A DNA stretch of 64,000 nt from Xanthomonas sp. CFBP 8443 (GTDB lineage Bacteria > Pseudomonadota > Gammaproteobacteria > Xanthomonadales > Xanthomonadaceae). Both the position numbers and the translations under genes were made by a program. A model generated the notes under the pieces. It ran no database searches and had not been told where the DNA came from. It saw only the letters and a program-made list of their open reading frames with translations. Positions 1 through 8,857 of the stretch are shown piece after piece (position 1 is the first letter of the stretch; the number at the start of each line of letters is the position of its first letter). The DNA lies in contig NZ_CP102592.1 in assembly GCF_025666195.1 (NCBI RefSeq), forward strand, positions 1,426,001 to 1,490,000, written 5' to 3'.

Positions 1-880
1 GCGGGTACTGGTAGCGCAGTTGGCCGAGGTCGAACGTGCAGCGCTGCGCGATGCGCACCGACTCGGCCAGCAAGGCGTGCGGATATAGCGTGGCCAGGGT
101 GGCGCGTGGGCGCAGGTGGCGCTCGCCGTTGGCGAACAGGTGCGCGCCAGCCTCGCTCAGCGGCAGGCGCTGGCGGATCGCGGTCAGCGTATCCTGCAGC
201 GCGCGGCGGCCACGTGCGTGCATGTGCACGTCGCCGCAGGCCACGGCGGGCAACTGCAGGCGCTGCGCCAGCTGCAGGCGCGCGTGCAGCAGGGCGTCGT
301 CGTCGGGACCGCGCAGCAGTTCCACCGCCAGCCACAGGCGCTGCGCGAAGCGTGCCTGCAGCCAGGCGCCGTCGGGTGCGTCTTCGCAATGGTCGCGCGG
401 CAGCCACAGGCACAGCAGGCCGTGCAGGTCGCCGTCGAAATCCTCGCGCAGCGCGCGGTACGTGCCCTTGTCGGCGCGGCGGCGGGCCAGGGTGATCAGC
501 CGGCACAACTGCTGGTAGCCGTGCAGGGTCTCGGCCAGCAGCACCAGCTTGGGACCGTGTTCGATCTGCAGTTCGCTGCCGACGATCAGCGTCAGGCCGG
601 TGTCCTTGGCCGCCTGCCAGGCGCGTACGACGCCTGCCAGGGTGCATTCGTCGGTGATCGCAAGCGCGCGATAGCCGTGGCGGGCGGCGCGCTGGAACAG
701 TTCCCACGCATGCGAGGCGCCGCGCTGGAAACTGAAGTTCGACAGGCAATGCAGTTCCACGTAGTCGGGCAATGCGCTGCGCGTGGACGTGGCGTCGTGC
801 GCCGATACGGATGGCGCAGCCGGCACCTGTGCCGGCGAAGGCACGGCGCGCAGCCGCGGGCGTGGCGGGGCGTGGCTCAT
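1..880 (-). CDS. dnaE2: Error-prone DNA polymerase DnaE2 (N-terminal part, cut by window edge)
   Basis: This is the alpha-type polymerase of the SOS mutagenesis cassette and works with ImuA and ImuB in translesion synthesis. About 293 residues are visible, starting at the ATG at 880 and running off the left edge. After an Ala/Pro-rich lead of about 45 residues the N-terminal PHP domain begins with [18 protein letters not shown] and then [16 protein letters not shown], both typical of DnaE2. The last readable residues, around [18 protein letters not shown], also fit the family. The start overlaps the imuB stop (ATGA), so translation is probably coupled. The polymerase active-site region lies outside the window. 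Identification is from family knowledge of motif and context. Confidence 0.95.
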   Translation of the reverse strand, partial: MSHAPPRPRLRAVPSPAQVPAAPSVSAHDATSTRSALPDYVELHCLSNFSFQRGASHAWELFQRAARHGYRALAITDECTLAGVVRAWQAAKDTGLTLIVGSELQIEHGPKLVLLAETLHGYQQLCRLITLARRRADKGTYRALREDFDGDLHGLLCLWLPRDHCEDAPDGAWLQARFAQRLWLAVELLRGPDDDALLHARLQLAQRLQLPAVACGDVHMHARGRRALQDTLTAIRQRLPLSEAGAHLFANGERHLRPRATLATLYPHALLAESVRIAQRCTFDLGQLRYQYP

Positions 881-2322
881 GCGAACCAGCCGTGCAGCAT
901 CAGCGCGTCCGGCGCCTCGGCCGGTGCGAACACCCAGGCGCGCTGGCCCTGGCGGGTGCGCACGATGTAGTAGTCGCGGCGCACGTCGGTGTCGTCCCAC
1001 CAGCCGCTTTCGATGCGTTCCGGGCCGGCCAGGCGTTCGGGGTCGCGCTCGCGCAGCGGGATCGGCCGGGTCAGCAGCCAGCCGGGACGCGGCAGCGCAG
1101 CGCTGGCGATCGCTGCGCTGGCCTTGCCCGCATTGCCGGCCGGCGCGGGCTTGCCCGACTCGGCGCGCCACGCCTGCTCCGGGCGATGGTCGGCATGCGC
1201 GCGCAGGCCGTGCACCGCTTCGTCGCCCAGGCGCGCGCGCAGGCGTTCGCGCAGCTGTTCCCAGGGCAGCGCCTGCTGCGCGCGTTCGTCGAACAGTTCG
1301 CGCGCGGCGGGCACGAACGGCGGCAGTTCGTCGGCGCACAGGCGCATGGCCTGCACCGGCGCCGGCACGCTGGCCTGCTGCAGGCGCCCGCGCGCCAGTT
1401 CGAACAGCATCGCCGCCTCGCGCTCGGCGGCGAGCAGGCCGACCGGCACCACGCTGTCGGCCAGGCCTTCGTGCTCCAGATGCAGCTGGAAGCGCTGCAC
1501 GCCGCCGTCGCGCCCGGCCAGGAACGCGGCCAGGTCGGCGGTCAGCCGGCGCAGCGGGAACAGCAGCGCCTGGCTGGATTCCACCGCGTACCCCAGTTCC
1601 AGCCGCGCATCGAAACGGTCCGGCGGCAGGTAGTACTGCAACGGCAACGGCGCCTGCCCGCGCAAGGCGTCCAAGTGCTGCAGCAGCGCGGGCGGGTAGC
1701 GCCGCGCCAGCGCCGTGCGCGGCAGCGCGAACAGCTGCTGCAGCTTGCGCAGGCCCATCCGCGCGAAGGCCTCGGCCAAGCCAGGTTGCAGCCCGGCGCG
1801 GGCGATCGGCAGCTGCCCCAGCGCGCACTGCAGCGCGGCGTTGTCGAGCAGGGCGATGCCGTCGTGCGCATTGGCCAGCGCGCGCGCGGCCAGCGGATGC
1901 GGCGCGACCACGATGCGATGGCGGAAGCCCAGCGCGGTCAGCTCCTCGCGCAGGCGCGCCTCGAAGCGCGGCCATGGCCCGAACAGGCCCAGGCTGGCCT
2001 CGATCTCCAGCAGCAGCGCACCCGGATAGTCGGTGCTCACCAGCGAACTGAAGCGGTACGCCCACGCGGCCAGGAACTGCTGGCTGCGGCGGCTTTCCTC
2101 GGGGTCGTGCAGCGCGGTGGCGAAGCGGTCGCACAGCGCCTGCGCGGTGGCCAGCGATTGCCCGGGCTGCAGGCCGCGCGCGCGCGCGGCGGCGTTGACC
2201 GCCTTCAGCGTGCGCCGCTGCGGCGGCCCGGCGAGCAAGGCCAGCGGTTCGTCCGGCATCGGCCAACGCCGCAGCACCGTGTCGAGCGCCAGTTGCGGCA
2301 GCAGGATGCAGGCCCAGCGCAT
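877..2322 (-). CDS. imuB: ImuB, Y-family polymerase-like mutagenesis protein
   Basis: ImuB is a catalytically inactive relative of Y-family polymerases. It bridges the beta clamp, ImuA and DnaE2 during damage-induced mutagenesis. The start [14 protein letters not shown] at 2322 is chosen because it opens the Y-family fold and lies 10 nt after the imuA stop; the frame is open further upstream but would run into imuA. The product is 481 residues, normal for the family. [10 protein letters not shown] segment near residue 380 could be the clamp-binding motif, which is inference. The gene overlaps dnaE2 by 4 nt. It is expected to be under LexA2 control from the operator at 3577. Confidence 0.93.
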   Translation of the reverse strand: MRWACILLPQLALDTVLRRWPMPDEPLALLAGPPQRRTLKAVNAAARARGLQPGQSLATAQALCDRFATALHDPEESRRSQQFLAAWAYRFSSLVSTDYPGALLLEIEASLGLFGPWPRFEARLREELTALGFRHRIVVAPHPLAARALANAHDGIALLDNAALQCALGQLPIARAGLQPGLAEAFARMGLRKLQQLFALPRTALARRYPPALLQHLDALRGQAPLPLQYYLPPDRFDARLELGYAVESSQALLFPLRRLTADLAAFLAGRDGGVQRFQLHLEHEGLADSVVPVGLLAAEREAAMLFELARGRLQQASVPAPVQAMRLCADELPPFVPAARELFDERAQQALPWEQLRERLRARLGDEAVHGLRAHADHRPEQAWRAESGKPAPAGNAGKASAAIASAALPRPGWLLTRPIPLRERDPERLAGPERIESGWWDDTDVRRDYYIVRTRQGQRAWVFAPAEAPDALMLHGWFA

Positions 2323-2332
2323 GCGCGCGCCC

Positions 2333-2968
2333 TCAAGCCGATGCCGCGGTGGGCGCGGCCAGCGCGGACAGCGCGATGGCGCGCGCCGGCGGCATGCCGC
2401 CGCGGCACTTGAGCACGCGCAGCTGCGCCGGTGCGGCATCGATGGCGATGCGCAGCGCGGCCGGCGACGGATTGGCCGCGGCTTTCAGCGGCCGATAGGC
2501 GAAGCCCAGCGCGCGCCCGGTCTCGGCCGCCACCTGCAGCCGGCGCAGGGTCTTGTCGCTGGCCAGCGCCGGCCAGCACAGCACCGCCGCGCAACTGCCC
2601 GAGCGCAGGCATTGCTCGGCGGCCCAGGCCGCATCCGCGCCGGCGCGCACGATCTGCAGCTGCGGCAGCGCCACACCGGCTTGCTCCCAGGCGCCGGGGT
2701 AGGGCAGGTAGGGCGGATCGACCAGCACGATGCGGCCGCCGCCCTGCGACAGCCGCGCCAGCGTCGGCCACAGCACCTGCAGTTCGCCGATGCCGTCGGC
2801 GGCGTGCAGCAGTTCGGTCAGCGCCATCTCCGGCCAGCCGCGCGCCGGCAGCACCGCATCCAGCGCGGCATGGCCGGTGGGCTGCGCGCTGGGCGGCAGC
2901 GCGGTCGGCTGGCCGCGCCAGACCCGGCGTTCGGCGAGCAGGCGGTCGAGGGCGACGACAGCGGCCAT
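2333..2968 (-). CDS. imuA: ImuA, SulA/RecA-like mutagenesis accessory protein
   Basis: First mutasome gene of the cassette, 211 residues. ImuA proteins are RecA-fold relatives that interact with ImuB. Visible features are an N-terminal LDAVLPARGWPEMALTELL segment and GRIVLVDPPYLPYPGAWEQAG, which match the ImuA/SulA-like family. The P-loop position is degenerate (HAADGIGELQVLW), as is usual for these proteins. The ATG at 2968 shares its first base with the lexA stop codon (TGATG), so imuA is translationally coupled to lexA. It lies in the lexA2-imuA-imuB-dnaE2 order known from Xanthomonas and relatives. Homology is inferred by eye. Confidence 0.9.
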   Translation of the reverse strand: MAAVVALDRLLAERRVWRGQPTALPPSAQPTGHAALDAVLPARGWPEMALTELLHAADGIGELQVLWPTLARLSQGGGRIVLVDPPYLPYPGAWEQAGVALPQLQIVRAGADAAWAAEQCLRSGSCAAVLCWPALASDKTLRRLQVAAETGRALGFAYRPLKAAANPSPAALRIAIDAAPAQLRVLKCRGGMPPARAIALSALAAPTAASA

Positions 2969-3576
2969 CAGCCTTGCCGGATCAGGCCGCAGTACTGCCC
3001 TTCGATGGCGAAGTCCTGCCCCGGCTGGACCACGATCGGCGCATAGGCCGGGTTGCGCGGCAACAGCTGGATGCGTTCGCCGTCGTGCCGGTAGCGCTTG
3101 ATGGTGAGTTCGCCGTCCAGCCGCGCCACCACAATCTGGCCGTTGCGCGCCTCGGCGCTGCGGCGCACCCCGACCAGGTCGCCGTCGAGAATGCCGTCGT
3201 CGATCATCGAATCGCCCTGCACGCGCAGCAGGTAGTCCGGGCGCAGCGCGAACAGCGTGCGCTCCAGCCGCAACTGCTGGTCCAGGCCGATGTCGGCGCC
3301 GATCGGTGCACCGGCGGCGACCCGGCCCAGCACCGGCAACTGCATCAGCCGGCCGCGCGGCTGCGGCTGCGCCGGTCGCAGGCTGCGCGCCTGCTGCGGC
3401 ACATGCTCGAGCAGCCCGGCCTCGACCAGCGCCTGCACGTGCTTGCGCGCGGCGTTGCGCGAGGCGAAGCCGAAGCGCTCGGCAATCTCGGCCAGGGACG
3501 GGGGCCGCCCGGCCTGCTCGGCGCAGTCGTGGACGTAGGCGAGGATGGCGGCGCGCTGGGGGGAAAGGGTGCTCAT
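2968..3576 (-). CDS. lexA: LexA-type SOS repressor (LexA2)
   Basis: Self-cleaving SOS repressor, 202 residues from the chosen start MSTLSPQRAAILAYV. The N-terminal winged helix carries PPSLAEIAERFGFASRNAA. The latent protease domain shows the Ala88-Gly89 cleavage site (VAAGAP), Ser123 (VQGDSM) and Lys160 (ELTIKRY), so autocleavage should work. The ATG at 3576 directly abuts the operator. An in-frame ATG at 3585 lies inside the operator and would add three residues, and there is no Shine-Dalgarno in front of either. The gene heads the imuA-imuB-dnaE2 operon, the context of the second LexA of xanthomonads, which differs from the stand-alone LexA1. It should repress its own operon. Confidence 0.93.
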   Translation of the reverse strand: MSTLSPQRAAILAYVHDCAEQAGRPPSLAEIAERFGFASRNAARKHVQALVEAGLLEHVPQQARSLRPAQPQPRGRLMQLPVLGRVAAGAPIGADIGLDQQLRLERTLFALRPDYLLRVQGDSMIDDGILDGDLVGVRRSAEARNGQIVVARLDGELTIKRYRHDGERIQLLPRNPAYAPIVVQPGQDFAIEGQYCGLIRQG

Positions 3577-3594
3577 GGTGTACATTTGTACACC
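3577..3594. promoter_or_regulatory. LexA2 operator of the lexA-imuA-imuB-dnaE2 operon
   Basis: GGTGTACATTTGTACACC is a perfect inverted repeat with 8-bp arms and a 2-bp spacer. Its 14-bp core on the minus strand, TGTACAAATGTACA, is the motif I recall as reported for LexA2 of Xanthomonas. It ends one base before the lexA ATG, so the transcript is probably leaderless or has a very short leader, and a bound repressor would cover the start site. Confidence 0.9.
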
Positions 3595-3761
3595 GTCGCA
3601 GACAATTTGGCGATGCGGCCCCATTGAATGGGCAGCTACCAGCTGGTAGCCGTCATTGCTTTGCTATGGACGCATCCGCTGCGCTGCGCCATCCGACGGA
3701 ATCCGGTCGAGCGCTGGGCAAGCGGCCGGCCGCCTGTGGACGCTACGGATTCCCGGCGCGG

Positions 3762-4118
3762 TCAGGTTCGTGCATCGGCCAGTGCTTTGCGCTTTGCCGT
3801 CGCCGATTTCCTGCCGGGTTTTTTTGCCTGGGCGACGACCAGTCCGATTTGTATCTGATACCCCAGGGCCGTGGCGGCACGGCTCAGCGTATCCAGGGTC
3901 AGGCCGGTATCCGTTTCGTCCAGTACGCGATCCAGCTGCGAACGACTGGTGTTCATGCGCCGGGCCAATGCGGTCTTGGTGAGCTTGGCCGCCTTCATGG
4001 CTTCGGCGACCTGCCATGCGATCACGCGCTTGGCCGCGATGGAAGCAGCTTCTTCGAGGATGCCCTCCTCGGCGAGGAAGTCGTCGAAACTGGATCCGAT
4101 ATGGGCATTTGGACTCAC
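3762..4118 (-). CDS. Antitoxin with XRE-type helix-turn-helix (HigA-like)
   Basis: 118-residue antitoxin encoded after the toxin, the reversed order typical of HigBA systems. Residues 48-80 (TKTALARRMNTSRSQLDRVL) form a clear helix-turn-helix, followed by LTLDTLSRAATALGYQIQI, the usual second half of an XRE domain. The C-terminal 20 residues are Lys/Arg rich. The ATG overlaps the toxin stop by 4 nt (ATGA), so production of the two is coupled. It should bind and neutralise the partner toxin and repress the pair. The downstream 3625-3761 stretch up to lexA holds no gene, only a 16-bp palindrome at 3635-3650. Confidence 0.85.
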   Translation of the reverse strand: MSPNAHIGSSFDDFLAEEGILEEAASIAAKRVIAWQVAEAMKAAKLTKTALARRMNTSRSQLDRVLDETDTGLTLDTLSRAATALGYQIQIGLVVAQAKKPGRKSATAKRKALADART

Positions 4119-4456
4119 TGCATCACCTCGTCTCTGCGCCGTTTGGCGGTTTCAAGATCGGACTTCGGGGTCTTGTCCGATTTTTTGACGATGCCATGCA
4201 ACAGCACCATGTCCGATTTCACGATCGTGAAGAAAATCCGCGCAATGCCCTCGGGAATCGTGCTGCGCACTTCCCACAGGCGATGGTCCATCTTGCGCAC
4301 CAATGGCATGCCGAGAGGCCAGCCCAGTTGCACCGTCTTCATGTCGCCGCCGATGGTTCTCCTGGCCTCGGCCGAGACTTCTTCCCTGAGCCAGTTCCGC
4401 ACTGGCTCAGCACCCGATGCAGAACGGTAGAAGCGCACTTCCAGTGTGGTCTCCAT
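4115..4456 (-). CDS. RelE/HigB-superfamily toxin (phage Gp49-like)
   Basis: 113-residue small basic protein. VRFYRSASGAEPVRNWL at the N-terminus, then LGWPLGMPLVRKMDHRLWEVR and IARIFFTIVKSDMVLLHGIVKKS, is the fold signature of the Gp49/HigB branch of the RelE superfamily of mRNA endonucleases. The C-terminal DLETAKRRRDEVM is also typical. It starts at the ATG at 4456. The gene overlaps the antitoxin by 4 nt, and the pair stands alone between the SOS cassette and the propionate region. The toxic activity is inferred from the family; no defect is visible. Confidence 0.88.
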   Translation of the reverse strand: METTLEVRFYRSASGAEPVRNWLREEVSAEARRTIGGDMKTVQLGWPLGMPLVRKMDHRLWEVRSTIPEGIARIFFTIVKSDMVLLHGIVKKSDKTPKSDLETAKRRRDEVMQ

Positions 4457-4465
4457 GCGCCATGG

Positions 4466-4483
4466 TGTACTTATTTATGTACA
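4466..4483. promoter_or_regulatory. Inverted repeat upstream of the toxin-antitoxin pair
   Basis: TGTAC-N8-GTACA, just upstream of the toxin start, with an AT-rich centre (TTATTTAT) that could hold the -10 region on the minus strand. It is the likely autoregulatory operator. The half-sites resemble those of the LexA2 operator but the spacing is 4 bp longer, so SOS control is not claimed. Confidence 0.4.
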
Positions 4484-4521
4484 TCTGCAAGCTGCTGCAT
4501 ACGTCCGCGCAGGCACTCTGC

Positions 4522-5757
4522 TCAACCCGGCGCAACGCCATCGGGCATCACCCCGGCATAGCGCGCCCGCGGGCGGATCAGCTTGCCCAGTGCCTGCTGC
4601 TCCAGCGCGTGCGCCAGCCAGCCGGACAGCCTGGCGGCGGCGAACAGCACCAGGGCATGGGCGGCGGGCAGGTCGTGGATGAGGCAGATCGCCGCGAGCA
4701 TGCCGTCGATGTTGGGTGCCTGGCCGCTGCAGTCCTGCGCCGCGGCCAGTACGGTTTCCACGTGCCGCATCTGGGGATGGTGGCCGCAGCGCTCGCGCAG
4801 CAGGCGCAGCACTTCGGCCGCGCGCGGGTCGCCGTCCGGGTAGAGGGCGTGGTGGAAGCCGGGCAGGTCGTCGCCGCGCTGCCAGCGTTCGGCGATGAAG
4901 GCGGCCGGGTCGGCGGCGTCCTGGGCGTCGCGCAGCAGGGCGTGGGCGCGGGCGGTGGCGCCGCCGTGGCGCGGGCCGGACAGGGCGGCCAGGCCGGCGC
5001 TGACGGTGGCGTGCAGCGGCGCGCCGGTGGAGGCGACCACGCGCGCGGCGAAGGCGGAGACGTTGAGTTCGTGGTCGGCGCACAGCACCAGGGTGGCGCG
5101 CACCAGTTCGGCGAAGCCGGCATCGCCCGGGCGCCAGCGGTCGGCGATCAGGCGGTGCACCGGGCGGGTGTCCGGTGCGGTGCCGACCAGCAGCGCGGCG
5201 TTCTGCCGCAGCAGGGTGGCGGCGATCTCGCGGCGCACGTTCGGCGCAGCGTTCAGCGGCTGGCGCAGTTCCAGCGCCAGCAGCGGGATGCAGGCCATGG
5301 CGCGCTCCAGCGGCGGCAGGGAGGTGTCGGCGGCCAGGGGCGCCACGCGCGCCGGCCAGGGCGCGGCAGCGGCGCTGGCGAACGGGTCTTCGTCCTGGCA
5401 ATCCCACAGTAGCCGCGCGATGTCTTCCAGGCCGGCGCCCTCGCGTACCGCGGCCACTGCCGAGCGCCCGCGGTAGTAGGGGCTGTCGGGCCGGATCAGC
5501 GAGATGCGCGTCTCCAGCACCGGCAGGCCGCGGTCCAGGCTCTGCGCGGCGCCGCGTGCGGCACCGCGGCCGACGCGCTTGCGCTGGGCCAGCCGCTCCA
5601 CCTCCGCGCGCAGGTAGGCGCGGCTGCGGTGGTCGGCGCCGGCGCGGGAACTGAGCAGGCCGCGGCTCACGTAGGCGTAGAGGGTGGCGCTGCTGATGCC
5701 GAGCAGGGCGCAGGCCTCGGCGGCGGAGATCAGGTTGCGGTCGGCGGCGGGAGGCAT
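4522..5757 (-). CDS. Helix-turn-helix / citrate-synthase fusion protein
   Basis: 411 residues. Residues 9-55 (LISAAEACALLGISSATLYAY, read as two pieces, then SRAYLRAEVERLAQRKR) are a MerR/excisionase-type DNA-binding domain. The rest is a citrate-synthase fold that keeps the landmark residues: ADHELNVSAFAARVVAS, GPRHGGA, GFHHALYPDGDPR, the Asp of PNIDGML, and LIRPRARYAG at the C-terminus. It may therefore still bind or turn over oxaloacetate and an acyl-CoA. It is divergent from prpB with only 118 bp between them. From that position I infer a metabolite-sensing regulator of the 2-methylcitrate genes; a citrate synthase with a decorative N-terminus is the alternative. No other regulator of the cluster is present. 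Confidence 0.8.
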   Translation of the reverse strand: MPPAADRNLISAAEACALLGISSATLYAYVSRGLLSSRAGADHRSRAYLRAEVERLAQRKRVGRGAARGAAQSLDRGLPVLETRISLIRPDSPYYRGRSAVAAVREGAGLEDIARLLWDCQDEDPFASAAAAPWPARVAPLAADTSLPPLERAMACIPLLALELRQPLNAAPNVRREIAATLLRQNAALLVGTAPDTRPVHRLIADRWRPGDAGFAELVRATLVLCADHELNVSAFAARVVASTGAPLHATVSAGLAALSGPRHGGATARAHALLRDAQDAADPAAFIAERWQRGDDLPGFHHALYPDGDPRAAEVLRLLRERCGHHPQMRHVETVLAAAQDCSGQAPNIDGMLAAICLIHDLPAAHALVLFAAARLSGWLAHALEQQALGKLIRPRARYAGVMPDGVAPG

Positions 5758-5773
5758 GGGATCCGGCGATAGG

Positions 5774-5790
5774 TTGATTCATTGAATCAA
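5774..5790. promoter_or_regulatory. Palindromic operator candidate between the HTH-citrate-synthase gene and prpB
   Basis: TTGATTC-ATT-GAATCAA is a perfect inverted repeat of 7-bp arms in the 118-bp divergent intergenic region. It lies 17 bp upstream of the fusion gene start and about 85 bp before prpB. It is the only palindrome I see there, and its placement suits a regulator acting on both promoters. Confidence 0.5.
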
Positions 5791-5875
5791 GATTGATCGA
5801 CCTGTCCGATGGTGCCAGATTGGCGACCATCGCGGAACGGCCGTGCGGGCCGCCGCCCTCGCTCAGGAGTTCGCC

Positions 5876-6763
5876 ATGTCGCACGTTTCCGCCGGTGCCC
5901 GTTTCCGCGCCGCGCTGGCCGCCGAATCGCCGTTGCAGGTGATCGGCGCGATCAACGCCAACCATGCGCTGCTGGCGCAGCGCGCCGGCTACCGGGCGGT
6001 CTACCTGTCCGGCGGCGGCGTCGCCGCCGGGTCGCTGGGCCTGCCGGACCTGGGCATCAACACCCTGGACGACGTGCTGATCGACGTGCGCCGCATCACC
6101 GACGTCTGCGATCTGCCGTTGCTGGTGGACATCGACACCGGCTTCGGCCCGAGCGCGTTCAACATCGAGCGCACCATCAAGTCGCTGATCAAGGCCGGCG
6201 CGGCCGCCTGCCACATCGAGGACCAGGTCGGCGCCAAGCGCTGCGGCCACCGCCCCGGCAAGGAGATCGTGAGCCAGGCCGAGATGGCCGACCGGGTCAA
6301 GGCCGCGGCCGACGCCAAGACCGATGCCGATTTCTTCCTGATCGCACGCACCGACGCGATCCAGGTGGACGGGGTGGACGCGGCGATCGAGCGCGCCATC
6401 GCCTGCGTGGAGGCCGGCGCCGACGGCATCTTCGCCGAGGCCGCCTACGACCTGGACACCTACCGCCGTTTCGTCGAGGCGGTGAAGGTGCCGGTGCTGG
6501 CCAACATCACCGAATTCGGCAAGACCCCGCTGTTCACCCGCGACGAACTGGCCTCGGCCGGGGTGGCGATCCAGCTGTTCCCGCTGTCGGCGTTCCGCGC
6601 CGCCAACAAGGCGGCCGAGGCGGTGTACGCCGCGATCCGCCGCGATGGCCACCAGCAGAACGTGGTGGACACGATGCAGACCCGCGAGGAGCTGTACGAA
6701 CGCATCGGCTACCACGCCTTCGAGCAGCGCCTGGACGCATTGTTCGCCGGCAAGGGCGCATGA
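5876..6763 (+). CDS. prpB: 2-methylisocitrate lyase
   Basis: Cleaves 2-methylisocitrate to pyruvate and succinate, the last step of the 2-methylcitrate cycle. 295 residues. The start [10 protein letters not shown] at 5876 is set by CAGGAG 7 nt upstream. The isocitrate-lyase/PEP-mutase barrel is clear: [16 protein letters not shown], the metal site [10 protein letters not shown], and the loop with the catalytic cysteine, [18 protein letters not shown] and [11 protein letters not shown] follow as expected. First gene of the plus-strand propionate cluster, followed 25 nt later by the DUF1003 gene. Confidence 0.97.
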   Translation: MSHVSAGARFRAALAAESPLQVIGAINANHALLAQRAGYRAVYLSGGGVAAGSLGLPDLGINTLDDVLIDVRRITDVCDLPLLVDIDTGFGPSAFNIERTIKSLIKAGAAACHIEDQVGAKRCGHRPGKEIVSQAEMADRVKAAADAKTDADFFLIARTDAIQVDGVDAAIERAIACVEAGADGIFAEAAYDLDTYRRFVEAVKVPVLANITEFGKTPLFTRDELASAGVAIQLFPLSAFRAANKAAEAVYAAIRRDGHQQNVVDTMQTREELYERIGYHAFEQRLDALFAGKGA

Positions 6764-6788
6764 TCCACGCCGGTTCCCCTGCCCGAGC

Positions 6789-7397
6789 ATGTCCATGAAC
6801 ACCCAAGTCGGCACCACGCCGCCCCGCGGCCGCATCGACCGCCGCCAGACCGCGCGGCAGCTGCTGCAGACCGAACTGGAGAAACTGCCCGACGCCGAAC
6901 GCGAGGTGGTGGAGCGTTTCATCGCCAAGCGCCATGTGGCGCGCGACATCGTCAAGCAGGCCGATCACGACCGCACGCTCGGCGAGCGCATCGCCGACCG
7001 GGTCGCCGAGATCGGCGGCAGCTGGAGCTTCATCATCGGCTTCGGCCTGGTGCTGCTGGCGTGGATCGCGCTCAACAGCCTGGTGCTGGCGCACGCCTTC
7101 GATCCGTATCCGTACATCCTGCTCAACCTGTGCCTGTCGTGCCTGGCCGCGATCCAGGCGCCGGTGATCATGATGAGCCAGAACCGCCAGGCCGCGGTGG
7201 ACCGCCTTCGCGCGCAGAACGACTACGAAGTGAACATCAAATCCGAGCTGGAGATCCTGCAGGTGCACGAGAAGCTCAACCAGCTGCGCGAGCAGGACTG
7301 GGCGACGCTGGTCGAACTGCAGAACCGCCAGATCGCCATGCTGCAGCAATTGCTCGAGCGCGCCGGCGGCCCGCCGCCGGTCGCCTCGGCGCACTGA
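6789..7397 (+). CDS. DUF1003 membrane protein within the prp cluster
   Basis: 202 residues. A cytoplasmic N-terminal part ([18 protein letters not shown]) is followed by two membrane helices ([20 protein letters not shown] and [20 protein letters not shown]) and a long C-terminal coiled-coil-like stretch ([20 protein letters not shown]). The [30 protein letters not shown] pattern, split here, is the DUF1003 hallmark. The family has no assigned reaction that I know of. It sits between prpB and prpC with short gaps, so it is probably co-transcribed with them. The start could be 6789 or 6795; no strong ribosome site favours either. Confidence 0.85.
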   Translation: MSMNTQVGTTPPRGRIDRRQTARQLLQTELEKLPDAEREVVERFIAKRHVARDIVKQADHDRTLGERIADRVAEIGGSWSFIIGFGLVLLAWIALNSLVLAHAFDPYPYILLNLCLSCLAAIQAPVIMMSQNRQAAVDRLRAQNDYEVNIKSELEILQVHEKLNQLREQDWATLVELQNRQIAMLQQLLERAGGPPPVASAH

Positions 7398-7440
7398 CCG
7401 CCGTGCATCCACACGGCCGCGACCATCCGGGAGATTCGCA

Positions 7441-8607
7441 ATGAACGACAGCACCGCCCCGCAGACCGCCACGCCCTTCAAACCGAAGAAATCGGTGGCC
7501 CTGTCCGGCACCGCCGCCGGCAACACCGCGCTGTGCACGGTAGGCCGCAGCGGCAACGACCTGCACTACCGCGGCTACGACATCCTGGACCTGGCGCGCA
7601 GCAGCCAGTTCGAGGAGATCGCCTACCTGCTGGTGCACGGCAAGCTGCCCAGCAACAGCGAACTGCGCGGCTACAAGGCCAAGCTGCGCTCGCTGCGCGG
7701 GGTGCCGGCCGCGGTCAAGGCGGCACTGGAACAGCTGCCGCCGTCGGCGCACCCGATGGACGTGATGCGCACCGGCGTGTCGGTGCTGGGCTGCGTGCAG
7801 CCGGAGAAAGACGACCATAACCATCCCGGCGCGCGCGACATCGCCGACAAGCTGATGGCCTCGCTGGGCTCGATGCTGCTGTACTGGTACCACTACAGCC
7901 ACAACGGCAAGCGCATCGAGGTGGAGACCGACGACGATTCGATCGGCGGCCATTTCCTGCACCTGCTGCACGGCGTCAAGCCGCACGAGGAGTGGGTGCA
8001 GGCGATGCACACCAGCCTGATCCTGTACGCCGAGCACGAGTTCAACGCGTCCACCTTCGCCTGCCGGGTCATCGCCGGCACCGGTAGCGACATGTACAGC
8101 GCCATCGCCGGCGGCATCGGCGCGCTGCGCGGGCCCAAGCACGGCGGCGCCAACGAGGTCGCGTTCGAGGTGCAGAAGCGCTACGACACGGCCGACGAGG
8201 CGGAAGCGGACATCCGCGCGCGGGTCGAGCGCAAGGAAGTGATCATCGGCTTCGGCCACCCGGTGTACACGGTGTCCGACCCGCGCAACCAGGTGATCAA
8301 GGACGTGGCGCGCGAGCTGTCCGACGCGCAGGGCAGCCGCAAGATGTACGACATCGCCGAACGCCTGGAGGCGGTGATGTGGGAGATCAAGAAGATGTTC
8401 CCGAACCTGGATTGGTTCAGCGCGGTCAGCTACCACATGATGGGCGTGCCGACCGCGATGTTCACCCCGCTGTTCGTGATCGCGCGCACCGCCGGCTGGA
8501 GCGCGCACATCATCGAGCAGCGCATCGACGGCAAGATCATCCGCCCCAGCGCGAACTACACCGGGCCGGAGGATCAGGCCTTCGTGCCGATCGATCGGCG
8601 CAGCTGA
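7441..8607 (+). CDS. prpC: 2-methylcitrate synthase
   Basis: Condenses propionyl-CoA with oxaloacetate to 2-methylcitrate. 388 residues with a GGGAG ribosome site about 8 nt ahead of the ATG. The short citrate-synthase fold typical of PrpC is complete: [58 protein letters not shown] and the catalytic Asp in [14 protein letters not shown], with [13 protein letters not shown] at the end. The context between prpB and acnD separates it from housekeeping citrate synthase. A repeat-filled 250-bp gap follows before acnD. Confidence 0.96.
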   Translation: MNDSTAPQTATPFKPKKSVALSGTAAGNTALCTVGRSGNDLHYRGYDILDLARSSQFEEIAYLLVHGKLPSNSELRGYKAKLRSLRGVPAAVKAALEQLPPSAHPMDVMRTGVSVLGCVQPEKDDHNHPGARDIADKLMASLGSMLLYWYHYSHNGKRIEVETDDDSIGGHFLHLLHGVKPHEEWVQAMHTSLILYAEHEFNASTFACRVIAGTGSDMYSAIAGGIGALRGPKHGGANEVAFEVQKRYDTADEAEADIRARVERKEVIIGFGHPVYTVSDPRNQVIKDVARELSDAQGSRKMYDIAERLEAVMWEIKKMFPNLDWFSAVSYHMMGVPTAMFTPLFVIARTAGWSAHIIEQRIDGKIIRPSANYTGPEDQAFVPIDRRS

Positions 8608-8610
8608 TCG

Positions 8611-8815
8611 CTCCCCTCTCCCACCGGGAGAGGGGCCGGGGGTGAGGGTACGGGCGCAGCCTGGTGTTGTTTGGTTGCACCAGGCTTCGCTCGTACCCTC
8701 ATCCGCCTCATGTGGGATCGCATTTGCACGAGGCTTCGCCCGTACCCTCATCCGCCCCTTCGGGGCACCTTCCCCCGAGAAGGGGGCCATGGTCCCGATG
8801 GGAGAAGGAAGTCCC
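8611..8815. repeat. CTCTCCC/GGGAGAG-type intergenic repeat
   Basis: The gap between prpC and acnD opens with the palindrome CCCCTCTCCC-ACC-GGGAGAGGGG (8613-8635), followed by GGGTGAGGGTACGGGCGCAG. Two inverted copies of the CGTACCCTCATCCGCC motif, one of them next to a further hairpin with the sequence CCCCTTCGGGG, come after. Related elements are at 45253-45275 and 63235-63536. They are mobile-looking intergenic repeats common in xanthomonads; no gene is present here. Confidence 0.75.
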
Positions 8816-8857
8816 GTCTTCGTTTTTGTTTTGCTTTTCCCAACTTTGTAGCCAGCC

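Noticed and set aside
4466..4483. Second LexA2 operator ahead of the toxin-antitoxin pair
   Set aside because: The half-sites look alike (TGTAC/GTACA) but the spacing is 18 bp overall instead of 14, so I treat it as an autoregulatory site only.
4475..6955. Very long minus-strand open frame opposite prpB and through the citrate-synthase-like gene
   Set aside because: It is an artefact of high GC. The reading is Arg/Pro/His-rich and low in normal domain sequence, while the overlapping frames encode complete PrpB and the HTH-citrate-synthase protein.
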